A DNA stretch of 33,818 nt, from contig JAGCCV010000031.1 of NCBI GenBank assembly GCA_017651505.1, positions 1-33,818 of the forward strand, in the 5' to 3' direction. The translations under genes were made by a program, and so were the position numbers. The DNA is from Bacteroidaceae bacterium (GTDB taxonomy: Bacteria; Bacteroidota; Bacteroidia; Bacteroidales; Bacteroidaceae). Below are positions 1 to 10,210 of this stretch, piece by piece. The notes beneath the pieces are model-generated. The model saw only the letters and a program-made list of their open reading frames with translations. It made no database searches and was not told where the DNA came from. Each line of letters begins with the position of its first letter. Positions within the stretch are counted from its first letter, which is position 1.

Positions 1-309
1 GTATTTCAACGAATGCTTACTAATCAGATGGCGTACTCGCTCCAACGGATGAATCTTGAGGAACTCTTTCAATAACTTGGCAGAAAGGTCGGTCACAGAT
101 GTGATTTGTTGCATATTTACTGTGATACATTTCCTACCCGTTTGCTTCACTGCTTTTGTTACTACACTACTCTTGCCAAAACGACGAGGACTAATAAGTA
201 CTAAATGGTTGGGACTATTCACAAACTGACAGATGTAAGCTACTTCGTTCACCCTGTCGGTGAAATACTCCTCTTCTACAATAGTTCCTAATTTAAAAGG
301 GTTTTCCAT
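1..309 (-). CDS. AAA-family ATPase, 3' part cut by window edge
   Basis: This is the N-terminal 103 residues of a P-loop ATPase; the rest lies beyond base 1. The start is the ATG at 309-307. The protein begins MENPFKLGTIVEEEYFTDRV and has a Walker A region SPRRFGKSS near residues 40-48. It aligns over its whole visible length with the next gene (FTDRV, SPRRxGKSS at matching positions), so the two are paralogues. The family resembles the archaeal-type ATPases (PF01637-like) that are numerous in Bacteroidales; their cellular role is largely unknown. A 15-bp tandem repeat sits directly in front of the start codon, and an 80-bp hairpin repeat with a candidate -7 element (TAGATTTG, 379-372 on the minus strand) lies further upstream. 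Family assignment is by motif only; no function is inferred. Confidence 0.8.
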   Translation of the reverse strand, partial: MENPFKLGTIVEEEYFTDRVNEVAYICQFVNSPNHLVLISPRRFGKSSVVTKAVKQTGRKCITVNMQQITSVTDLSAKLLKEFLKIHPLERVRHLISKHSLKY

Positions 310-310
310 A

Positions 311-342
311 TTACGACTTTTTTCGTTACGACTTTTTTCGTA
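311..342. repeat. Two perfect tandem 15-bp repeats before an ATPase gene
   Basis: TTACGACTTTTTTCG occurs twice head to tail (311-325 and 326-340). The block also begins with TACGA and ends with TCGTA, so it has dyad symmetry. It starts one base upstream of the ATPase start codon at 309. The paralogous ATPase has a different sequence with the same 15-bp period upstream of it (1678-1712), which suggests a regulatory or protein-binding role rather than chance. Confidence 0.85.
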
Positions 343-378
343 TTCTTTGATTATTATTTTACAAAGAATTGCAAATCT

Positions 379-458
379 ACCTTCATCCTTCACCTTTTCT
401 TAAAAGAGTATGAAAATGTTTGCTTATTAAGGTGAGTGTTAGGGTGAAGGGTGAAGGT
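379..458. repeat. 80-bp hairpin repeat, copy A
   Basis: The left arm is ACCTTCATCCTTCACCT (379-395). The right arm is GGGTGAAGGGTGAAGGT (442-458), complementary at 15 of 17 positions. The loop carries TTAAAA and TTTGCTTATTAAGGTGA, shared with copies B and C. The 24 bases to its left (355-378) match the same flank of copy B almost exactly, so the shared block with B is about 105 bp. The copy lies between the stop of the second ATPase and the start of the first one. It could act as a terminator for the former or a leader for the latter, or be a miniature mobile element. Confidence 0.85.
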
Positions 459-508
459 GCTTGTAATTTATGTCTTTGTTTGCAATATGGCAACCTGATG
501 ATTGGTCA

Positions 509-1633
509 TCACTTTACGTTGCGTTTAAACCAAATCTTAAAGACAGGGTCTTCTATATAAACTTTGTCATTGTCAAAATCTATCATCTCTTTGTCCTGCA
601 AGGCAGTCTTGATGCGAGATACATTTGACTTGCTTCCCAGATTATAGTTTTCAAGTATGGCTTTGCTGCCAAAATCAGAGGTTACACCATCGTTTAAAGC
701 GCGCAAGAAGTTCATCTGATATCCCGTAAGACCCTTTACCTGCTCTTCAAAGAGGGCTGAGCATTGTGCCAACAATGCATCTACACCACGATTGAAGTCC
801 TCTTCTGTGGTTGTCTTTTCGGTCTCTGCCAATACGTTCCAGGCTAACTGCTGTACGTATGATGAGTTGCCCTCTACCGTTTCACAGATTCGTTGGGCCA
901 GATCTTCTGATATTTGTTTGCCCTGACTCTCGAATCTGGAGCAGATAAATGTTACCCAATCGGTTGTTGGGATTTTATCTAGATACATCATCTCGCCAAA
1001 CTGGAAGAAAGGCATCTTGCGATGTTGGAACAGTTTGGTCATCAGGTGTTTCTTACTGCCAAAAAGACAATAAGATACGTTTCGCTGATGTTGCCATACT
1101 CCACGTAGGCGCTTCTGAATCGTCAGTGAGTCAGGCATCTCGCCTACTTGCTGGAATTCATCAATGCACACCACGATATGCACATCCTGAGCTTTGCCTA
1201 TCAACTCAGGTAATTGAAGTATCTCTTCGGGCTTATAATTCTGTGGGGTAATGCCCAATGAGAATGAATACTCCGACATGGGCTCTGGCGTAAAAGCAAT
1301 TTTGGGAGTCAGTCTTACCAAGAACTTCTTGATGTTCTCAATGACTTGCTCTGACTTGGTGGCTGTTTGTTTCAACACCTCAGAAGCAAAACGGTTGTAG
1401 AAATCATATTCGCTCTTACAATCGTAGATGTCCATGAATACCGTCTTTATCTTCGGATGGGTGATTTCTTTCATGACCTTGCGTACGATGGAGCTTTTGC
1501 CGATTCGACGGGGAGAGACCAGAATCACGTTGATGCCGTTCTCGAAATCCATTTTCAACCGCTTGGTTTCTTTCACCCTGTCTGTGAAGTTTTCACCCTC
1601 TACAGACATACCATATACAAATGCTTTTTCCAT
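509..1633 (-). CDS. AAA-family ATPase (archaeal-type ATPase family)
   Basis: This is a 374-residue P-loop ATPase. The reading frame is open further upstream, but the ATG at 1633 is preferred: it gives MEKAFVYG, which aligns with the start of the paralogue at 309, and a good promoter lies between it and the upstream in-frame ATG. Visible motifs are Walker A SPRRIGKSS (residues 40-48) and Walker B VVCIDEFQQV (D158, E159). The C-terminal part has the look of a winged helix and ends EDPVFKIWFKRN, a typical ending for this family. There is no recognisable nuclease tail. Such proteins are probably soluble regulatory or defence-like ATPases, but their role is not established. The gene sits between hairpin repeats A and B, in the same direction as the VirE gene. 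Confidence 0.85.
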   Translation of the reverse strand: MEKAFVYGMSVEGENFTDRVKETKRLKMDFENGINVILVSPRRIGKSSIVRKVMKEITHPKIKTVFMDIYDCKSEYDFYNRFASEVLKQTATKSEQVIENIKKFLVRLTPKIAFTPEPMSEYSFSLGITPQNYKPEEILQLPELIGKAQDVHIVVCIDEFQQVGEMPDSLTIQKRLRGVWQHQRNVSYCLFGSKKHLMTKLFQHRKMPFFQFGEMMYLDKIPTTDWVTFICSRFESQGKQISEDLAQRICETVEGNSSYVQQLAWNVLAETEKTTTEEDFNRGVDALLAQCSALFEEQVKGLTGYQMNFLRALNDGVTSDFGSKAILENYNLGSKSNVSRIKTALQDKEMIDFDNDKVYIEDPVFKIWFKRNVK

Positions 1634-1655
1634 AGTTGCTTCCTTTATCTGGGTG

Positions 1656-1686
1656 CAAATATAAACAAAAAAATATTGGTACACAA
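1656..1686 (-). promoter_or_regulatory. Promoter of the 374-residue ATPase
   Basis: On the minus strand TATATTTG (1663-1656) matches the Bacteroidota -7 consensus TAnnTTTG. A TTG at 1686-1684 lies 20 nt upstream of it. The -33 element falls inside the palindromic repeat at 1678-1712, so a protein bound there would cover the promoter. Confidence 0.7.
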
Positions 1687-1712
1687 GTTTGTGGACCACA
1701 ATTTTGTGTACC
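1678..1712. repeat. 35-bp palindrome made of ~15-bp repeats over a promoter
   Basis: GGTACACAA at the left end is mirrored by TTGTGTACC at the right end, and the centre TTGTGGACCACAA is itself a palindrome. Read as direct repeats, the block is two 15-bp units (1678-1692 and 1693-1707, about 11 of 15 identical) plus GTACC. It overlaps the -33 element of the ATPase promoter and looks like an operator. Confidence 0.8.
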
Positions 1713-1751
1713 ATGTGTTTTTGCTAATATTTTACAAAGAATTGCAAATCT

Positions 1752-1832
1752 ACCTTCACCCTTCACCTTTTTCTTAAAACACCTAGATATTGTTTGCTTA
1801 TTAAGGTGAAGGTTGGGGTGAAGGGTGAAGGC
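1752..1832. repeat. 80-bp hairpin repeat, copy B
   Basis: The left arm is ACCTTCACCCTTCACCT (1752-1768). The right arm is GGGTGAAGGGTGAAGGC (1816-1832), complementary at 15 of 17 positions. The loop includes GTTTGCTTATTAAGGTGAAG, found in the same direction in copy A and inverted in copy C. The left flank from 1728 repeats the flank of copy A and includes a minus-strand TAGATTTG (1752-1745). The copy ends 10 bases from the VirE stop codon. Confidence 0.9.
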
Positions 1833-1842
1833 GCAAGCTTGC

Positions 1843-3048
1843 TTATGCAGCAAGCACTACTTTATACATATTGCCTCGCTTAGAGTGTTTGTAAGGGAAT
1901 ATCTTCAAGCTGGTGAGGTACTTACCAAATTGTTCCACAGACATATTAAGGTTTCCTCTTTTTGCCTTCACTTCTTGGAAGATTTCGGTAGCCAGAAGCC
2001 ATTCGCCTTCTTTCTCATTCTCTGGGTAACGGAAATACTCTCTAAAGATTTGCTCAGTCAACTTCATTTGCATGAATGTCTTGTTGGATGCCATGATTTT
2101 CTGCACCTCTTCATCGGAAAACCAATAAGGCTTGCCTTCTTCGAGTTCTTGCAAAATCTGGGCATATAGCTGATCATAGTCAATAGGTGTTTCGGTATCA
2201 ATAGGTCCTGAAAGTTCCATGCAAAGGAATCGTCTGCTTCCTGTTGGGTCAGTCAGCAAGTCGGATACATTGCTGGTACCAATGAAAGAGGCATATCTAC
2301 GAGCTTCATCCACATCGTCTGTAAAGAGCCTACGTGTCTTACTGTCAGTGCGTTGTAACAGGTTCTTCAGATAGCTGTCCTGCACTCGTTTGGTAAGTTG
2401 GTCAAACTCATCCACATTCACCAGCAAGTAGTGCTTGATGGTAAGGTCAATGTCGTGCTTACTGCCAAAGTTCAGTTGGTCGGTATAGCCAAAGCTCAGC
2501 TCTGGTGGCAAAAGTTGACGGCAGAAAGTTGACTTGTGCCAACCTTGTTTGCCAATAATAATAGGTGCCACACTATTGCCATATTGCTGACTCATGCCTT
2601 TCCATTGAGCCACCATCCCCCTCAGCCAAATGGCGAACCAACGAGGCCAATTGGCGTTGTCCGTATGGATCCTGTTGGCCAGCTCGCCAATGCGGTCTTT
2701 GCCATCCCACTTGCCTTTCACCTTATCCAGGTAGTTATCCACAGGGTTAAATTCAGGCACATCCATCGAATGGATATACCTCTTCATATCCCTGTCATTC
2801 ACATCAATACCGCTCAGTTGGGCATCTATCACCATCGTGTTGAGCCTGCGGTCATCAATCTTACGGAATCCCAAACCAGTCGAGATTCTGTCATCATACT
2901 CCACCTTGCCTGTCAGTATGTTTAGCCTCAAGGCATAGCGGTCTTTCATGTAACGTTGGAACATAACAGCTTTCTGTTGAACTTTGTTTAGTGCCAGTAC
3001 TTGCTCGTTTGACTTTTGGGGAGTCATAACCCTTCTTGTGTTTCTCAT
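1843..3048 (-). CDS. VirE-family (DUF3874-type) helicase-like ATPase
   Basis: This 401-residue protein resembles the virulence-associated E family of P-loop ATPases (PF05272), a superfamily 3-like helicase group linked to mobile elements and phage-type replication. Visible are a P-loop GKQGWHKS (166-173), Walker B LLVNVDEFD (D213, E214), a sensor-like GTSN (257-260) and GSRRF (270-274), a likely arginine finger. The normally conserved glycine before the P-loop lysine is H171. The last ~100 residues resemble the DUF3874 winged tail seen in Bacteroidales homologues. The primase-like VirE N-terminal domain found on many relatives is absent. The start is the ATG at 3048 behind a good promoter. 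The gene stands alone between inverted hairpin repeats B and C, with a 22-bp-period palindrome array upstream, which suggests a small mobile or replicating unit. The molecular substrate is unknown. Confidence 0.85.
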   Translation of the reverse strand: MRNTRRVMTPQKSNEQVLALNKVQQKAVMFQRYMKDRYALRLNILTGKVEYDDRISTGLGFRKIDDRRLNTMVIDAQLSGIDVNDRDMKRYIHSMDVPEFNPVDNYLDKVKGKWDGKDRIGELANRIHTDNANWPRWFAIWLRGMVAQWKGMSQQYGNSVAPIIIGKQGWHKSTFCRQLLPPELSFGYTDQLNFGSKHDIDLTIKHYLLVNVDEFDQLTKRVQDSYLKNLLQRTDSKTRRLFTDDVDEARRYASFIGTSNVSDLLTDPTGSRRFLCMELSGPIDTETPIDYDQLYAQILQELEEGKPYWFSDEEVQKIMASNKTFMQMKLTEQIFREYFRYPENEKEGEWLLATEIFQEVKAKRGNLNMSVEQFGKYLTSLKIFPYKHSKRGNMYKVVLAA

Positions 3049-3088
3049 AAGTTATTAAAAAAAATTAAATTTCCCGCAAAAAGGGACA

Positions 3089-3120
3089 CAAAGATATAAA
3101 AAAAATTAATCACTTCCAAA
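3089..3120 (-). promoter_or_regulatory. Promoter of the VirE-family gene
   Basis: TATCTTTG on the minus strand (3096-3089) is a full -7 match, with TTTG (3120-3117) 20 nt upstream. The palindrome array begins only seven bases beyond the -33 element, so array-bound proteins could act on this promoter. Confidence 0.8.
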
Positions 3121-3126
3121 TTTTAG

Positions 3127-3474
3127 ACCCAAAAAGCGGACTTTTGGGATGCATAATAATAATACTTTTTTTTACTTAAAGATAGTTGGTCATTTGCTTT
3201 AAGTAACTAAGGGGTTTACTTAAAGTAATCGGGCTTTTTGCTTAAGGGAAGTAAAAGGGCGGTTTACTAGTAGTAAACCCACCGCTTACTAGTAGTAAAC
3301 CACAAAATTCTCTAGAGAATTTCAAAACGAGAACGTATCTCGCAAGCGACGAGAACGGTTCTCAAAGGCAACGAGAACGTATCTCGTTTTTTTGCGCCCT
3401 AACTAGGAAAATATTTTTTCCTAACTAGGCAGAAAAAATTTCCTAACTAGGCAGAAAAAAAACGCCTAATTAAG
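3127..3474. repeat. Array of diverse palindromes on a 22-bp period
   Basis: This is a non-coding array of about sixteen units. Unit starts are 3127, 3149, 3171, 3193, 3215, 3237, then 3263, 3285, 3307, 3329, 3351, 3373, then 3398, 3420, 3442, 3465; all steps are 22 bp except two shifts (26 and 25) and the last (23). Units fall into families: TTTRCTTAAAGTAA-like (four), TTTACTAGTAGTAAAC-like (two), a single 18-bp palindrome AAATTCTCTAGAGAATTT, GAGAACGTATCTC-like (three, the middle one GAGAACGGTTCTC), and CCTAACTAGG (three plus a variant). The first unit is CCCAAAA/TTTTGGG. Nearly every unit is centred on a dyad, so dyads recur about every two helical turns. It lies upstream of the VirE promoter and next to hairpin repeat C. 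Layout resembles plasmid iterons, but the cores change between families. Function unknown. Confidence 0.9.
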
Positions 3475-3497
3475 CAACATATCACCAAAAGGATGCT

Positions 3498-3577
3498 ACC
3501 TTCACCCTTCACCTCTACCTTCACCTTAATAAGCAAACAATTTCATATTCTTTTAAGTAAAGGTGAAGGGTGAAGGT
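3498..3577. repeat. 80-bp hairpin repeat, copy C (inverted)
   Basis: ACCTTCACCCTTCACCT (3498-3514) and AGGTGAAGGGTGAAGGT (3561-3577) are perfectly complementary over 17 bp. The loop reads CACCTTAATAAGCAAACAAT, the reverse complement of the loop in copies A and B. The VirE gene and its array are thus bracketed by inverted copies. The copy lies 8 bases past the hemW stop and may also end hemW transcription. Confidence 0.9.
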
Positions 3578-3585
3578 TGTTTTTA

Positions 3586-4713
3586 TCACACTTTCATTAA
3601 ATCACTGATGATATCATCGGATACGAAGATGCCCTCTGGAGATAGCTGGAGGGTGTCGTCTTTTTGTAGGAGCCAACCTCGCTTCATATAGGGAGTGGCC
3701 AACAAGAGGCAATAGTCGTGGTAGGTGGTGCCAAAGCGTTGTTGGAGGGTTTTTAGGCTAAAGCCCTCGCAGGTGCGGAGGCGTGTCATGATGAACTCGT
3801 TGTATTGGGTGTCTTTGTCGAGCGTTTCTCGTTCAAAGTCGCGCCGACCTGCTTCCAGGGCCTCGATATAGGTGGGCAGCGAAGCGACATTCCACTCACG
3901 GCTCTCACCATCGAATGAATGGGCGCCGGGACCAGCTCCTAAGTAGGGTACTTCGTGCCAATAGGCGCTGTTATGACGTGAACGATAGCCAGGCAGGGCA
4001 AAATTGGAAATCTCATAATGCTCATAGCCGGCTTGACGCATCTCCTCACACAAAATGCGGAATAGCTCGACACTGGTGTCTTCATCTACCTCTGCAATCT
4101 CATGTTTTTGTAACATTTGCCACAATCGTGTGCCTTGCTCGTAGGTGAGGTGATAGGCAGAAATATGTTGTACCCCCAACGAAAGAGCCATTTGCAAATC
4201 TTGAAACCATTGTTCAGGTGTTTCGGAAGGTAAGCCATAGATTAAATCGATGCTGATATTAGTAAACCCCTGTTGCTGGCAACGATGCACCGCCTCAATA
4301 GCTTGTTTGGCTGTGTGCCGACGTCCAATTAGTCGTAGGGTGGGCTCTTGGAAGGTTTGGATGCCTATGCTGATGCGGTTGAAAGGAAGTGTAGTGAGCA
4401 TCTCAACATATTCTTTAGTGAGGTCGTCTGGGTTGGCCTCTATGGTGATTTCCTGACAAGCCTTCAGGCTATATATGTTATCTATACAAGTAAAAATTTT
4501 CTGGAAATCGGTTTCTGAAAGCTGAGAAGGAGTGCCTCCTCCAAAGTAGAGGGTGTTAATGGGTTCGTTGTGCAGGTAGTTGTAACGCATGGACAGCTCT
4601 TGGCAAAGTGCCTCGACATAGCGAGGTTTCAGCTCCGAAAGGGTGGTGGAGTAGAAATCGCAATAGGCGCAACGGGTTTTGCAAAAAGGCACATGTATGT
4701 AAATTCCTGCCAT
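3586..4713 (-). CDS. hemW: Radical SAM heme chaperone HemW
   Basis: This is a 375-residue radical SAM protein. The ATG at 4713 gives MAGIYIHVPFCKTRCAYCDF, the classic HemW/HemN-like start with the CxxxCxxC cluster that binds a 4Fe-4S centre and S-adenosylmethionine. Further support comes from YFGGGTPS, EANPDD, RISIGIQTF and the GAGPGAHSF region. HemW-type proteins bind heme and are thought to deliver it to heme proteins; older annotations call them oxygen-independent coproporphyrinogen oxidases. The N-terminal extension of true HemN is absent, so HemW is preferred. The gene is divergent from the beta-galactosidase, with both -7 elements in a 93-bp gap, and is followed at once by hairpin repeat C. 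Confidence 0.93.
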   Translation of the reverse strand: MAGIYIHVPFCKTRCAYCDFYSTTLSELKPRYVEALCQELSMRYNYLHNEPINTLYFGGGTPSQLSETDFQKIFTCIDNIYSLKACQEITIEANPDDLTKEYVEMLTTLPFNRISIGIQTFQEPTLRLIGRRHTAKQAIEAVHRCQQQGFTNISIDLIYGLPSETPEQWFQDLQMALSLGVQHISAYHLTYEQGTRLWQMLQKHEIAEVDEDTSVELFRILCEEMRQAGYEHYEISNFALPGYRSRHNSAYWHEVPYLGAGPGAHSFDGESREWNVASLPTYIEALEAGRRDFERETLDKDTQYNEFIMTRLRTCEGFSLKTLQQRFGTTYHDYCLLLATPYMKRGWLLQKDDTLQLSPEGIFVSDDIISDLMKV

Positions 4714-4734
4714 GATAGTAAAGATTTTCTTTTG

Positions 4735-4742
4735 CAAAGGTA
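4735..4742 (-). promoter_or_regulatory. -7 element for hemW
   Basis: TACCTTTG on the minus strand fits TAnnTTTG, 21 bases upstream of the hemW ATG. No clear TTG is seen at -33. Confidence 0.55.
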
Positions 4743-4763
4743 GTTTATTTCCTGCGAAAAGTG

Positions 4764-4771
4764 TAAATTTG
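4764..4771 (+). promoter_or_regulatory. -7 element for the beta-galactosidase gene
   Basis: TAAATTTG fits the Bacteroidota -7 consensus and lies 35 bases before the ATG at 4807. A -33 TTG at the standard spacing is not evident. Confidence 0.55.
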
Positions 4772-4779
4772 TAGATTAG

Positions 4780-7908
<3,129 letters not shown>

Positions 7909-7942
7909 ATAGATGTGAAATCGTAAAAAAGTGACGAAAGAG

Positions 7943-7972
7943 TTGCTTTTCTAACTTAGATTTGTTAATTTG
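7943..7972 (+). promoter_or_regulatory. Promoter region of the EF-G paralogue
   Basis: TTG (7943-7945) lies about 20 nt before TAATTTG (7966-7972), a one-base-short form of the -7 element. A second, full match TAGATTTG (7957-7964) overlaps but lacks a well-spaced TTG. Which one is used cannot be told from sequence. Confidence 0.5.
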
Positions 7973-8028
7973 CACCGCTTTTTAGCGAAGTTCCTTTTGT
8001 AGGATTATAAATTTAATAATAAAATACC

Positions 8029-10188
8029 ATGAAAGTTTATCAAACTAACGAAATTAAGAACATTGCCTTGTTAGGTAGTGATGGCGCCGGAAAAACCACT
8101 CTCACAGAGTCTTTGCTCTTTGAGGGTGGTATCATAAAACGTCGCGGTAGAGTAAGTCAGAAGAACACAGTGAGTGACTATTTCCCTGTAGAGCAGGAAT
8201 ATGGCTACTCTGTATTCTCCACAGTGTTTCATGTTGAGTATAACGGTAAGAAGCTGAATATCATTGATTGCCCGGGTAGTGATGACTTTGCAGGTGCTTA
8301 TCTGACTGCATTGAACGTAACAGATACTGCTATTCTGTTGCTCAATGGTCAGTATGGTCCTGAGGTAACTACTCAAAACCATTTCCGTTATACCGAGAAG
8401 CTGGGTAAACCTGTGATTTTCCTGGTGAACCAGTTGGATAGCGACAAGTGCGACTATGACAACTGCGTAGAGCGCTTGCGTGAGATTTACGGTTCAAAGG
8501 TTGTTCAGATTCAGTATCCGTTGAATCAAGGTCCTGACTTCAATTCACTGATTGATGTGCTGTTGATGAAGAAGTATTCATGGGGCCCTGAGGGTGGTGC
8601 TCCTACTATTGAAGATATCCCTGCTTCTGAAATGGACAAGGCAACCGAGCTGCACAACAAGTTGGTAGAAGCTGCCGCTGAGCACGATGAGGGTTTGATG
8701 GAGAAATTCTTCATGGAAGAACCTCTGAACGAAGACGAGCTGCGTATGGGTATCCGCAAGGGTCTTGCATGTCGTGGTATGTTCCCTGTATTCTGCGTTT
8801 GCGCTGTGAAGGATATGGGTGTTCGCCGTTTGATGGAGTTCCTGGGCAATGTAGTGCCTTTCGTTGACGATATGCCAGCTGTTAAGAACACAGCAGGTGA
8901 AGAAGTAAAGCCAGATGCTAATGGTCCTACTTCTGTATTTTTCTTCAAGACTTCTGTTGAACCACATATCGGTGATGTACAATACTTCAAGGTGATGAGC
9001 GGTACGCTGAAGGAAGGTGATGACCTGACCAACGCTGACCGTGGCTCTAAGGAGCGAATCGCTCAGATTTATTCTCCTGCAGGTGCAAACCGTGAGAAGG
9101 TAGAGATGATGGTAGCTGGTGATATAGGTTGTACTGTGAAGCTGAAGGATGTTCGCGTAGGCAACACCCTGAACGGTAAGGATTGCGAATATCGTTTCGA
9201 CTTCATCAAGTATCCTAACTCTAAGTACTCACGTGCCATCCGTCCTGCTAACGAGGCAGATATGGAGAAGATGATGGGCTTGCTGAACCGTATGCATGAG
9301 GAAGACCCAACTTGGGTTGTTGACCAGTCTAAGGAGTTGCGTCAGACTATCCTTTACGGTCAGGGTGAGTTCCATCTGCGTACCTTGAAGTGGCGTATGG
9401 AGAACAATGAGAAGATGCAGATCATCTATGATGAACCACGCATCCCATATCATGAAACCATTACTAAGGCTGCTCGTGCCGAATATCGTCACAAGAAGCA
9501 GTCGGGTGGTGCTGGTCAGTTTGGTGAGGTTCATCTCATCGTTGAGCCATATACCGAAGGTATGCCTGAGCCAACCGTTTATAAGTTCAATGGACAGGAA
9601 TATCGTATCTCTGTTAAGGGTAAAGACGAGTATCCATTGGATTGGGGTGGCAAACTGGTGTTCTACAACGCTATTGTTGGTGGTTCAATCGATGCTCGCT
9701 TCATGCCTGCCATCCTCAAGGGTATCATGTCACGTTTGGAGCAGGGACCATTAACCGGTTCATACGCTCGTGACGTACGTGTTATCGTTTACGATGGTAA
9801 GATGCACCCAGTGGATTCAAATGAAATCTCATTCATGCTGGCTGGTCGTAACGCTTTCAGCGAGGCGTTCCGCAACGCAGGTCCTAAGATCCTGGAGCCT
9901 ATCTATGATGTAGATGTACTGGTACCAGCTGACTATATGGGTGATGTGATGAGTGACTTACAGGGGCGTCGTGCCATGATTATGGGTATGGACAGCGAAT
10001 CTGGTTTCCAGAAGCTGAGCGCTAAGGTACCTCTGAAGGAAATGTCATCTTATTCAACTGCATTGAGCTCACTCACTGGTGGTCGTGCTTCATTCGTGAT
10101 GAGCTTCTCTGGCTACGAACTTGTTCCAACCGATGTTCAGAACAAGCTGATTAAGGAGTTCGAGGAGAGCAACAAGGAAGACGAGTAA
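8029..10188 (+). CDS. EF-G paralogue (EF-G2), likely GTPase-deficient
   Basis: This 719-residue protein has the full EF-G domain set and acts on the ribosome in translocation. The P-loop is GSDGAGKT (16-23) and G4 is NQLD (134-137). The G3 motif is DCPGSDDF (80-87), where canonical EF-G has DTPGHVDF: the catalytic histidine is replaced by S84. The switch I RGIT motif is replaced by EYGYSVF (57-63). Domains IV and V are intact (QSGGAGQFGEV, QGPLTGSYARDVRV). It closely matches my recollection of the Bacteroides thetaiotaomicron second EF-G, reported to lack GTPase activity and to support translation during carbon starvation in the gut. The housekeeping fusA should be elsewhere. The gene is monocistronic, with its own promoter and a terminator. 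Paralogue identity is firm; physiology is inferred from Bacteroides. Confidence 0.92.
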   Translation: MKVYQTNEIKNIALLGSDGAGKTTLTESLLFEGGIIKRRGRVSQKNTVSDYFPVEQEYGYSVFSTVFHVEYNGKKLNIIDCPGSDDFAGAYLTALNVTDTAILLLNGQYGPEVTTQNHFRYTEKLGKPVIFLVNQLDSDKCDYDNCVERLREIYGSKVVQIQYPLNQGPDFNSLIDVLLMKKYSWGPEGGAPTIEDIPASEMDKATELHNKLVEAAAEHDEGLMEKFFMEEPLNEDELRMGIRKGLACRGMFPVFCVCAVKDMGVRRLMEFLGNVVPFVDDMPAVKNTAGEEVKPDANGPTSVFFFKTSVEPHIGDVQYFKVMSGTLKEGDDLTNADRGSKERIAQIYSPAGANREKVEMMVAGDIGCTVKLKDVRVGNTLNGKDCEYRFDFIKYPNSKYSRAIRPANEADMEKMMGLLNRMHEEDPTWVVDQSKELRQTILYGQGEFHLRTLKWRMENNEKMQIIYDEPRIPYHETITKAARAEYRHKKQSGGAGQFGEVHLIVEPYTEGMPEPTVYKFNGQEYRISVKGKDEYPLDWGGKLVFYNAIVGGSIDARFMPAILKGIMSRLEQGPLTGSYARDVRVIVYDGKMHPVDSNEISFMLAGRNAFSEAFRNAGPKILEPIYDVDVLVPADYMGDVMSDLQGRRAMIMGMDSESGFQKLSAKVPLKEMSSYSTALSSLTGGRASFVMSFSGYELVPTDVQNKLIKEFEESNKEDE

Positions 10189-10210
10189 ACTCTACACCTT
10201 ATTTATATAT

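Noticed and set aside
3127-3474. Reading the 22-bp array as a CRISPR locus
   Set aside because: Units are 22 bp in total with palindromic cores of several different sequences and no unique 30-bp spacers; no cas genes are present.
1716-3584. TGTTTTT on both sides of the VirE unit as proof of transposition
   Set aside because: A seven-base T-rich match is likely by chance in this A/T-rich DNA; kept only as a weak hint.
3586-4713. Calling the radical SAM protein HemN (coproporphyrinogen oxidase)
   Set aside because: The protein is short and starts directly at the radical SAM domain, as in HemW.
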